45,723 nt of DNA from Clostridia bacterium (GTDB lineage: Bacteria; Bacillota; Clostridia; Oscillospirales; CAG-272): NCBI GenBank assembly GCA_017453325.1, contig JAFTKK010000051.1, positions 1 through 45,723 of the forward strand. The letters are read 5' to 3'. Of the stretch, positions 33,980 to 40,766 are shown one piece after another. Position numbers and translations under genes: made by a program. The first letter of the stretch is position 1, and every line of letters starts with the position of its first letter. The notes beneath the pieces are model-generated. The model did not search any database. It was not told where the DNA came from and worked only from the letters and a program-made list of their open reading frames with translations.

Positions 33980-34801
33980 TTAATAGTAAAACGCGTGATT
34001 GCCGATCTTGCCAAAGTAGGCGCGGTTTTTGGAGGCCCAGCTGTTTGGGGCCTTGACGGGGTTCACAAAATAGAGGATCCCCGTGCTCACACTATAGCCC
34101 TCAAGACAAATTTTGGCGGCAATGATGCTCTCCTCGGTGGGCGCCGCATAGATGGTACCGTTTGCGGCGGGGGTGAACTGCACGCCATGCTTTTTATCAA
34201 AAATAACCCCATAAATGGTATTTGGAAACGCGGCGGAGCGCACGCGATTGAGGATCACGTTCCCCACGGCAATTTTACCCGAAAGCGGCTCGCCCTTAGC
34301 CTCGGCGCTGATGATGCGCGAGAGCCAATAGACCTCGTCACTTCTGTAATAGCTGCTCCCCGAAGCAATGCCGCCGCTGCCGCGCGTCACGGCAAAGCCG
34401 CCGAGGGAGTTGCTCCATTTGATGCCCGCACCAAAGGCGCGGTAAAGCTGCATGATGGGTGCGTACATGGTGCCGTTTTTCATGAAAATAGGCTGATCGT
34501 AATAAAGATATCTGCCGTTGGCAACGATGTAGTTGTCGCCGTCGGTACAAGTGAGCGTGAGTGCGCTTGACCGAACGGTCAGCGTGCGCGTATCCGCGCT
34601 GTATGTAACGGTGGCAGATGGGGCTAATTCTGTGGAGAATTTGCGGATCCCCACATACGTGGTGTTATTTTTGACTTGAACGCTCCCCGAAAACGGCGTG
34701 CCGTCGATGGTAACGTTCACGTAAGAGGAGGCCGCCGCTGTGAGCGGTATCATAGAAAACAAAGAAAGTGCAACCAGAAGAAATGCGAGTAATCTCTTCA
34801 A
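33980..34801 (-). CDS. SleB/CwlJ-type cell wall hydrolase with copper-amine-oxidase-like N-terminal domain
   Basis: The 273-residue product has a signal peptide (KRLLAFLLVALSLFSMIPLTAAA), then a copper-amine-oxidase N-terminal-like beta domain (about 30-150) with TYVGIRKFSTEL and TMYAPIMQLYRAFG repeats, a serine/glycine linker, and a C-terminal Hydrolase_2 domain (WLSRIISAEAKGEPLSGKIAVG, catalytic Glu in SAEAKGE). Hydrolase_2 enzymes cut cortex or cell-wall glycan as lytic transglycosylases. No ATG fits; the TTG at 34801 lies 8 bases after AAAGGA and starts exactly at the signal peptide. It is convergent with spo0A. Confidence 0.85.
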   Translation of the reverse strand: MKRLLAFLLVALSLFSMIPLTAAASSYVNVTIDGTPFSGSVQVKNNTTYVGIRKFSTELAPSATVTYSADTRTLTVRSSALTLTCTDGDNYIVANGRYLYYDQPIFMKNGTMYAPIMQLYRAFGAGIKWSNSLGGFAVTRGSGGIASGSSYYRSDEVYWLSRIISAEAKGEPLSGKIAVGNVILNRVRSAAFPNTIYGVIFDKKHGVQFTPAANGTIYAAPTEESIIAAKICLEGYSVSTGILYFVNPVKAPNSWASKNRAYFGKIGNHAFYY

Positions 34802-34977
34802 AAAATACGTCCTTTCTTGCCTGCATGCAAACGATTGGATTGTAAAATCGCGACAATTTACGCTTTTATTGTACCATATGGCAAGCGCGAAAGCAAGACA
34901 CAATATCTGGCAAACACGCGCGGCAGGGAGAGGCCCACCGTAGCACCTTGTATCATCTAAAAGTTTACATTAGATGT

Positions 34978-35165
34978 TTCCGCGAGATCCGACCGCAAGC
35001 GGTCGCCCCGCGCTTCGCTTGGGTTTCGACTACATCCGCCCGTGTCATCCTGAGCGGAGCATGCACTCGCTATGCGAGTGCGGCGAAGTCGAACTGCGTA
35101 GCAGTGCGAGGTGCAAGCCGAGCAGGATCTCGGGCGGACTTCGCTCAAGATGACACGCGGAAATG
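34978..35165. repeat. Palindrome-rich interspersed repeat with GTGTCATCCTGAGCG-type arms
   Basis: The arms CGTGTCATCCTGAGCG (35041-35056) and CGCTCAAGATGACACG (35141-35156) are inverted repeats matching at 15 of 16 bases. A second pair, CGAGATCC (34983-34990) and GGATCTCG (35125-35132), encloses more sequence. Perfect small hairpins sit inside: GACCGC/GCGGTC (34991-35004), GCACTCGC/GCGAGTGC (35063-35081), ACTGC/GCAGT (35093-35105). Elements beginning GTCATCCTGAGCG are common as dispersed repeats in bacterial genomes. A separate GGGAG...CTCCC motif follows at 35200-35219. No protein of known type is encoded. Confidence 0.7.
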
Positions 35166-35247
35166 AAAATATCAAGTTTTAGTTGTTACGATGTAGTAGG
35201 GGAGGGCCTTGGTTCTCCCGAAAATTTGCGGTATACCAAAACGTGGG

Positions 35248-35343
35248 CTTGAATTGCCGCGCGAAGCAAAAATCCCGAAAGGCCTGAGCCTTTCGGGATT
35301 TTTTAATCGGGACGATACTCCATAATATCTTTAATTTGACAGG
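35248..35343. repeat. Direct repeat, copy A (terminator plus 3' end of the XRE gene)
   Basis: This segment recurs at 35981-36070 with a 10-base deletion and few substitutions. It contains a bidirectional terminator and the last codons of the minus-strand XRE gene. Confidence 0.85.
35268..35303. terminator. Bidirectional terminator downstream of the XRE gene
   Basis: AAAAATCCCGAAAGGC pairs perfectly with GCCTTTCGGGATTTTT around a CTGA loop. The A and T runs make it usable on both strands; the XRE gene stop codon lies at its right edge. Confidence 0.9.
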
Positions 35344-35503
35344 AAAGCACCGCACAAAGCTTATTCAACGTTTTGGTTTCGATGTTATCATTGGCGCGTA
35401 ATCTGCGCACCGTTTTGCTGTCAATGCCGCATTTTTCACGAAGCTGATAGGTAGAAACACCCTTTTCCTGCATAGTCTGCCACAGTTTATCAAATACAAT
35501 CAT
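35303..35503 (-). CDS. Small XRE-family HTH transcriptional regulator
   Basis: The 66-residue protein is a lone Cro/C1-type helix-turn-helix: MIVFDKLWQTMQEKGVSTYQ, then LREKCGIDSKTVRRLRANDN and LNKLCAVLSCQIKDIMEY. It matches small regulators that often sit beside a divergent small gene or in toxin-antitoxin-like cassettes. The ATG at 35503 has GGGGGAG 7 bases before it. Palindromic sites fill the divergent region at 35540-35578 and are the likely operators. Confidence 0.85.
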   Translation of the reverse strand: MIVFDKLWQTMQEKGVSTYQLREKCGIDSKTVRRLRANDNIETKTLNKLCAVLSCQIKDIMEYRPD

Positions 35504-35522
35504 AAAAATTCTCCCCCACATC

Positions 35523-35578
35523 TTGACAATCTTTATTATGGGGGTTATAATCTAATTTATTAAGGGGATATAATCCCC
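35523..35578 (+). promoter_or_regulatory. Promoter with two operator-like motifs between the XRE gene and the small ORF
   Basis: A perfect TTGACA (35523-35528) and TATAAT (35546-35551) are 17 bases apart and read towards the small ORF at 35602. The motif GGGGTTATAATC (35541-35552) covers the -10 box. A full palindrome GGGGAT-ATA-ATCCCC (35564-35578) lies just downstream, sharing GGGG-x-TATAATC. This is the layout of a repressor site blocking a promoter. Confidence 0.75.
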
Positions 35579-35601
35579 ATATCGGAATTAAGGAGAAAAA
35601 A

Positions 35602-35843
35602 ATGGAACTTTATCGGGATATACTTTGTCAATTGATAAGAACAAATGTTTTGGAGGTACGCTTCCCTGACTTAACACCTCCCCAGCAATTTTTGGAAAAC
35701 ACATGCTATCGTGCCTCACAAAAATTAAAGAAATTTTAGAGGATCGCACCTTGCAGGATGCCGAATGCTTCTCACAAATCGAAGAAATCATCTATGTGTT
35801 CGAAAATTTGGGCAGCAACTGCGGAAGCAGGCACGATTTTTGA
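35602..35843 (+). pseudogene. Frameshifted small ORF of unknown function
   Basis: The first frame starts at ATG 35602 after AAGGAG and encodes MELYRDILCQLIRTN onward for 45 residues, stopping at 35739. A -1 shift at the A5 run (35720-35724) joins it to a second frame giving KIKEILEDRTLQDAECFSQI, then EEIIYVFENLGSN and the ending RHDF at 35843. The joined product of about 80 residues looks like a family of small acidic hypothetical proteins from gut Clostridia, recalled but not checked. A deletion of one A, a real slippage site or a sequencing error would all fit. No function is assigned. Confidence 0.6.
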
Positions 35844-35980
35844 CAAATGCGTGCTTCCGCACACAAGTTTTAAAAAGACAACGGCGCTCTCTACAATTTT
35901 GCCTTATCACCCCACCCACGCATCCCCCTCGGCAGAGTGCCTTGGCCCTCGCGAAGAAGTGCATTGTAACAAAACCCGTA

Positions 35981-36070
35981 CTTGAATTGCGCCCGCTGAA
36001 GCAAAAAATCCCGAAAGGCCTGAGCCTTTCGGGACTTTTTAATCGGGACGATACTCTTAATTTGACAGGG
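35981..36070. repeat. Direct repeat, copy B (terminator plus remnant of an XRE 3' end)
   Basis: CTTGAATTGC through TTAATTTGACAGG repeats the segment at 35248-35343, with a 10-base deletion (CATAATATCT missing) and a few changes. It holds a second copy of the terminator and the last few codons of the XRE gene, with no rest of that gene. The cassette at 35303-35843 lies between the two copies. Confidence 0.85.
36003..36040. terminator. Terminator downstream of the PHP phosphatase gene
   Basis: AAAAAATCCCGAAAGGC and GCCTTTCGGGACTTTTT form a long stem with a CTGA loop. On the minus strand it ends the transcript of the gene at 36078-36791; on the plus strand it follows the frameshifted ORF. Confidence 0.85.
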
Positions 36071-36077
36071 AGCACGC

Positions 36078-36791
36078 TCAATACGCGTATTGCTCAGTGG
36101 GCTTCGGCAGGATCGGTGTAGCGCCTGCCAGCAGCGCTTCGGTCGCCTCAAACACGGTGTCTGCCACCGCACCAAGGCGGCGTCTCATGCGCACAAACCG
36201 TGCATAACCCGCTGACTTGGCACCGTGCAGATCGCTGCCGAGGGCAACCACGCGCCCCTCCTTCATGAGGTTCGTGTAGAGCTTGGGGTTCTTGAAAACG
36301 CCATAGGCCTCGGCGTTGACCTGCGCCGAGATCCCCTCCTTCAGCAATAGCTCCACCATATCAAAATCATAGCGGTCGATATGCGCCAAAACGGGGCAAA
36401 GACCACGCTCGCGGACACCGAGTACGGTATTAATAAGATCGTCATTCCAGCGGAAAAAGGGCATTTCCAGCAAAATGACGTTTGTGCCCATGACCGTCAG
36501 CTTTTCAAGCCCCTGCATTTTATGTAGCCCCGCACACACCAGCACCTCGGCAGCGGGATAGACCAAAGGAAGCTCGTCCATAGGCAGCTTTCTGCGCATG
36601 GCAGCCACCGCCCCGTCGCGATTGTCAAGGAAAGCATCGATATGATCCTCGTTGGGATAAAAATGCGGCGTCGCCACAACGGCATCCGTGCCCGCCTTTT
36701 TGATCATGCGCAGCTGCTGCCTTGCCATCGCGGAGCTATCGCAGCCGTGATCGGTACGCGGTAAAATATGTGCGTGAAAATCAATGATCAT
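36078..36791 (-). CDS. CpsB/YwqE-like PHP-domain phosphatase
   Basis: The 237-residue protein begins MIIDFHAHILPRTDHGCDSS, the PHP metal-binding HxH motif. It continues with AVVATPHFYPNED, a VLAHIDRYDF strand and LGSDLHGAKS near the end, all seen in the manganese-dependent tyrosine phosphatases CpsB/YwqE that act on bacterial tyrosine kinases. No capsule kinase or export gene is nearby, so its partner is unknown. It has its own promoter (36819-36847). Confidence 0.85.
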   Translation of the reverse strand: MIIDFHAHILPRTDHGCDSSAMARQQLRMIKKAGTDAVVATPHFYPNEDHIDAFLDNRDGAVAAMRRKLPMDELPLVYPAAEVLVCAGLHKMQGLEKLTVMGTNVILLEMPFFRWNDDLINTVLGVRERGLCPVLAHIDRYDFDMVELLLKEGISAQVNAEAYGVFKNPKLYTNLMKEGRVVALGSDLHGAKSAGYARFVRMRRRLGAVADTVFEATEALLAGATPILPKPTEQYAY

Positions 36792-36818
36792 ATCCTCTAC
36801 CTCCTTTATGCTATTTCC

Positions 36819-36847
36819 ATTGTAGCATACCGAGCACGCCGTGTCAA
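36819..36847 (-). promoter_or_regulatory. Sigma-A promoter of the PHP phosphatase gene
   Basis: TTGACA (36847-36842) and TACAAT (36824-36819) are 17 bases apart on the minus strand, about 30 bases before the start codon. Confidence 0.8.
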
Positions 36848-36915
36848 CATCAAAATTGGCCGCCTACGCAGGAAAAGAGCGCCGCCGCGCGTGCCAAACA
36901 AATTTTAGAAACTAC

Positions 36916-36944
36916 TGGAAATCCCTCTTTGAATATGGTATACT
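36916..36944 (+). promoter_or_regulatory. Possible promoter of the GH106-like gene
   Basis: TGGAAA (36916-36921) and TATACT (36939-36944) are 17 bases apart, 40 bases before the chosen start. The -35 box is weak, which would fit a regulated promoter. Confidence 0.4.
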
Positions 36945-36983
36945 GAGTATAGTTAGAGAATGCCGAACAGCAAGGAGGATCCC

Positions 36984-39281
36984 ATGGCACACGAGCAACA
37001 GCGAGCCGGATTTGAGCAGCCCAAGGGCGACGCCCGCCCGATCTATTATTTTGAATTTCCCGCGCCCGGCCCCCCCGATATCGAAACGCCCGTTGACGCA
37101 GCGGTAAAGCGCTGCGTGCGTGCCGGTTTTGGCGGCCTCATCCCCACCCTGCCGCAGGGCACGGTGCTGCGGGACATGGACGACATCAACGCCGTGCGCG
37201 ATATGTACCGCACACTCCTTGCCAAGGCGGCAGCCGCCGACCTGACTGTCGGCTTTTTCCTGGACGCAGCCTTTGAGCATCTGGTCATTCGCATGATGGA
37301 CGACGTGGGTGAAACAGACCTGCACGCCAAGCTTCTCGAATGCAAGGAATACATCTGCCGCGAGGGCGAGTCGCTTTCCCGTCGCTTGCACGAGGGAGAG
37401 CTGCTATCCTTGGTCGCCTACTCGGAGGCATGGGGTGACGTCATTGACCTGCGCCCCTTTATCAAGGACGGTAAGCTTGTATGGCAGGTGCCGCAGGGCA
37501 ACTGGCTGGTGCGCGAATATCTTGCGGTACCCGAGCCCGACTGTCGCCGCGCCAATTACCTCTCCTTTGATGCCTCCTACCGTTACATTTCCATGGCATT
37601 CGGCTTGTTTGCCGAGGTGCTGAGCCCCTATCTCGGTACCACTCTCACCACGCTGGCCTATGCCGAGATCGGCTTTCACGGCATGAACCGCCGCGACTGG
37701 GACCCCTCCTTTAACAAGCTCTTTATCAAGCGCTTCGGCTTTGACCCCGCGCCCCTGTACCCTGCCCTGTTTGGCTATGCGGGCAAGGATACCACGCACT
37801 ATAAGGCAATGCTGATGACGGTACGCGCCTCCATGATCTCGAACGGCATTATTGAGGCTCTCCACCGTTTTGCCACCGAGCTGGGGCTTTGCACCTTCGG
37901 CAGCCTCACCGAGCCCAAGCTCACCGCCTGCTCCTTCACCGCAGGTGACGCCATGCTCTCCAATCTTCACTCCCCCTGCGCGCTCTTTGACAAGGCCTAT
38001 CTTTACGGCACAAACTCGGTCAAGATCGCGGCGGGTGCCGCTTATAACTTTGACGTAGAGCGCGTGGACGGCGAGCTCTTCCGCGGCTACACCCGTCACG
38101 ACCGCATCAGCCTCCTCAAGGACGCCATGAACGCCTTTGCGCGCGGTGTCAACCACGCGGCGCTCCATTTGCCAAAGGAGCTGATGGCAGAGAGCGAATT
38201 TGGCGATTTTGCCGCCCGTGTGCAGACCATGCTGCGTGGGGGACGCCACGTGGCCGATATTGCCCTGCTCTACCCCATCTATGACCTGCACAGCAAGGTC
38301 ACGCTTTACGTTTCCCCCGTGACGGGGTACGAATATCCCGAAACCTCAACCGATTCCGACTATATGACCCTCATCAACGCCATCTCCTTTTACGCGGGGC
38401 ACGACCTCACCGTCCTGCACCCGAGAACCATGCGTGCCAGCTGCCGCACCGAGGGGGGCGTGCTTTACCTTGACAACAAGAAAAATCGTGAAAGCTTCCG
38501 CATTGTCGTGCTGCCCGCCACCAACATCATCAGCCTACCCAATCTGCGCATGCTCAAAAAGTTTTTTAGCGAGGGCGGTAAGATCCTCGCCACAGGCGTG
38601 CTGCCCACCATGGCCTTTGAATACGATAAGGACGGCAAAAACGACGAGGAGGTACGCCGCCTGACGCGGGAGATCTTCGGCGAGGATGCGACCAACAAAA
38701 ACATCATGCGCCGCTACTGCCACAACCAAAACGAGGCGGGGGGCGAGGCGCTGTTCCTCTACTTCAACGCCACCACCGTGGACGGCACACACATGACCAA
38801 AAGCTCGCTTGTCAACCGCGCCATCAATTCCTTCGGCGTGCCGCTTGACGTCTACTTGCCCGGCATGGGACGCTTTGAGGGCACCGGCGCACTCAATGCC
38901 ATTTATCCCGAGTTCCACAACGTCGGCCTTGATCGCTCCTTCCCCGACGGCGGTATGTTTAACCACATTCACAAGCGCACCGACGAGGGCGACATCTACT
39001 ACTTTTCAAACGCCACCGACAAGGATTACAACCATCACCTGCTTCTGCGCAGAGCGCAGGATGTGGACGAGTGGGACCCCCACACGGGCAAGATCCATGC
39101 CCGCCCCGAGAAATTTGTCTCCTACCGCGGTGAGATCTACACGTATCTGAGACTCACACTTCCCGCGCACACCTCCACCTTCTTCGTTTCACGCCCCGTA
39201 AGCCCCGATCGCGAGCTCCCCGTGATGACCGTGATCGAAAACCTTGAAACAGAGCACGCAAAGCTCAATACCGAATTTTAA
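36984..39281 (+). CDS. GH106-like glycoside hydrolase family protein
   Basis: The 765-residue protein has no signal peptide. Its first 400 residues look like a TIM-barrel region (YYFEFPAPGPPDIETPVDAA, FGGLIPTLPQG). It continues with MLRGGRHVADIALLYPIYDL, a VLPATNIISLPNLRMLKKFF-type domain with GGKILATGVLP, and a C-terminal beta region (EGDIYYFSNATDKDYNHHL). This order resembles GH106 alpha-L-rhamnosidase relatives, in which such 'LLR-GR-VAD' and 'GG-ILATG-LP' blocks recur. Substrate and catalytic residues are not identified. The frame opens at 36960, but the ATG at 36984 has AAGGAGG 5 bases upstream. It faces the isomerase-like gene across a shared terminator. Confidence 0.6.
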   Translation: MAHEQQRAGFEQPKGDARPIYYFEFPAPGPPDIETPVDAAVKRCVRAGFGGLIPTLPQGTVLRDMDDINAVRDMYRTLLAKAAAADLTVGFFLDAAFEHLVIRMMDDVGETDLHAKLLECKEYICREGESLSRRLHEGELLSLVAYSEAWGDVIDLRPFIKDGKLVWQVPQGNWLVREYLAVPEPDCRRANYLSFDASYRYISMAFGLFAEVLSPYLGTTLTTLAYAEIGFHGMNRRDWDPSFNKLFIKRFGFDPAPLYPALFGYAGKDTTHYKAMLMTVRASMISNGIIEALHRFATELGLCTFGSLTEPKLTACSFTAGDAMLSNLHSPCALFDKAYLYGTNSVKIAAGAAYNFDVERVDGELFRGYTRHDRISLLKDAMNAFARGVNHAALHLPKELMAESEFGDFAARVQTMLRGGRHVADIALLYPIYDLHSKVTLYVSPVTGYEYPETSTDSDYMTLINAISFYAGHDLTVLHPRTMRASCRTEGGVLYLDNKKNRESFRIVVLPATNIISLPNLRMLKKFFSEGGKILATGVLPTMAFEYDKDGKNDEEVRRLTREIFGEDATNKNIMRRYCHNQNEAGGEALFLYFNATTVDGTHMTKSSLVNRAINSFGVPLDVYLPGMGRFEGTGALNAIYPEFHNVGLDRSFPDGGMFNHIHKRTDEGDIYYFSNATDKDYNHHLLLRRAQDVDEWDPHTGKIHARPEKFVSYRGEIYTYLRLTLPAHTSTFFVSRPVSPDRELPVMTVIENLETEHAKLNTEF

Positions 39282-39282
39282 G

Positions 39283-39318
39283 AAAAAAACCGAGCTCGTC
39301 ACCGAGCTCGGTTTTTTT
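39283..39318. terminator. Bidirectional terminator between the GH106-like and isomerase-like genes
   Basis: CCGAGCTCG (39290-39298) and CGAGCTCGG (39303-39311) form a hairpin flanked by seven A and seven T residues, so it can end transcripts from both sides. Confidence 0.92.
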
Positions 39319-39351
39319 AGAAGCAGGAAGCCGAAAAAGGCTCGGCTATCT

Positions 39352-40755
39352 TCAGTCAAGGGCGGTATCCACCGTAAGGGCGGGGCAATATTTGCAAAAC
39401 TCGCGCAGCTCCTTGGTGTAATCCCCCTCGATCTCCGCAAAATGGTGAATGTAGGGGCCATCGAGCAACCGCGCCTCCACGCGCTGCAAATTTTGAAATT
39501 CTGCCCACAGATAGGTGCCGTGCGTTTCGGGGCCGCTTGTGCTGCGGCAAAGCAGGGGCAGCACCATGTATTTGCCGCTTTCCTGGTCGAGTCGTGCCAC
39601 GGTATAGGTGCCGTCCTTCACGCGGAACCATTCGCGCTGATTGACCAGCTCCGCCTCGCAGTCGGGCGCCTTGCAGGAAAGCGGAAAGGGGCCGCAATGC
39701 CACAGCAGCTCGGCGTTCTTGTTTTCGGGATGGCGCACGGTAAATTCCCCGAGGAAGGGACGCTTTTCGCCGAGAGCTGCGGCTTCGAGCAGGATCATGG
39801 TCATCGCGCAATGCATATCGCTCTCGCAAGCGATGATATACCCCATATCATTCAAAATACCGTAAACGGCGCAAGGGGCAAGCCCGTCAAAAAGCTGCGG
39901 CGTGGCTGTCCAGCACTCGGCTGAAATCACATCGAGCCCATATTCCTCAAAGATCTGCTTGTATACCACCGTCAGCGTCGCCATGCGGCGGGTATAGGCG
40001 GGGGTGAGATCATCCATCTTGTAGTGCTCGCAAATATACGCCTCAATATCATCGATCTCCGCTGACGCATTGCACTCGGCTGCGCGGAATTTTTCCTGAA
40101 GCACGGCAAGATTGATGGGCGTGATGCGCAGGCCAAAGCGCTCCATCAGTTCGCCCTCGTTCCAAATCACCGAATAAAAGGGCGCGGGACGAATGCCCAC
40201 CTGGCCGATACGCAAGCTTTTGAAGTTCTTGACCATGCACGCTACGCGCACGAAGCTGTCAAGACCGTTTTTAAACTCGGGATCCTCCACACGGCAGGAG
40301 GGCAGATGCGAAAACGGAATATGATAGCGCTGCAACTGGCGGGAGACACCGAACAGACCGCATTGCGAATCGGTGGGACGCATGCCGTGCTCATAATACT
40401 CGTCGTCAAGCGGCGCCCACAAAAGGATCGGCACACCGAGCGCCTTGGCGATCTCGGCGGTCTCCTGTTCGTTACCGAAGTTACAGTTGATCATCAAAAC
40501 GGCATCCACGCCCTCGGCGCGAAAGCGTGCCACCGCGTCGGCGGCAGAGGCCTCGTCAAAAATAAGGTCACCCAAGCCAAGCCCCTTGGTATTCACGAAG
40601 CTCAGGTGCGCACTTTCAAAATTTTTCTCAATATAATCTACAAATCTGTGCCCGCGTTCCTCTGCCGAGACCCACGTGAGAAAGGTTTTCGCGGGGCGGT
40701 TGGTGGCGTTGCGTCGCATGGGCAACAGCCCCAGCTTAATGTGAAAATTTTTCAT
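39352..40755 (-). CDS. L-fucose/L-arabinose isomerase family protein
   Basis: The 467-residue product resembles the FucI/AraA-like fold: an N-terminal Rossmann-type part (KLGLLPMRRNATNRPAKTF, then VDAVLMINCNFGNEQETAEI), a middle part (MVKNFKSLRIGQVGIRPAPF) and a catalytic part with ISAECWTATPQ, CESDMHCAMTMILLE and a late HCGPFPLS strand. Acidic and histidine residues for a metal site are in the CES-DMH and HCGP segments. Sugar specificity is unknown. A GGAGG site precedes the ATG, and it follows the GH2 gene by 11 bases, so the two form one operon. Confidence 0.75.
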   Translation of the reverse strand: MKNFHIKLGLLPMRRNATNRPAKTFLTWVSAEERGHRFVDYIEKNFESAHLSFVNTKGLGLGDLIFDEASAADAVARFRAEGVDAVLMINCNFGNEQETAEIAKALGVPILLWAPLDDEYYEHGMRPTDSQCGLFGVSRQLQRYHIPFSHLPSCRVEDPEFKNGLDSFVRVACMVKNFKSLRIGQVGIRPAPFYSVIWNEGELMERFGLRITPINLAVLQEKFRAAECNASAEIDDIEAYICEHYKMDDLTPAYTRRMATLTVVYKQIFEEYGLDVISAECWTATPQLFDGLAPCAVYGILNDMGYIIACESDMHCAMTMILLEAAALGEKRPFLGEFTVRHPENKNAELLWHCGPFPLSCKAPDCEAELVNQREWFRVKDGTYTVARLDQESGKYMVLPLLCRSTSGPETHGTYLWAEFQNLQRVEARLLDGPYIHHFAEIEGDYTKELREFCKYCPALTVDTALD

Positions 40756-40766
40756 AATAGCCTCCT

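Noticed and set aside
34957-35175. 72-codon minus-strand ORF (VILSEVRPRSC-type product)
   Set aside because: It is translated from the palindromic repeat; such frames arise whenever this repeat type is present and are not genes.
35765-36121. 118-codon plus-strand frame across the cassette end
   Set aside because: It runs through the terminator and into the antisense of the phosphatase gene, with no ribosome site.
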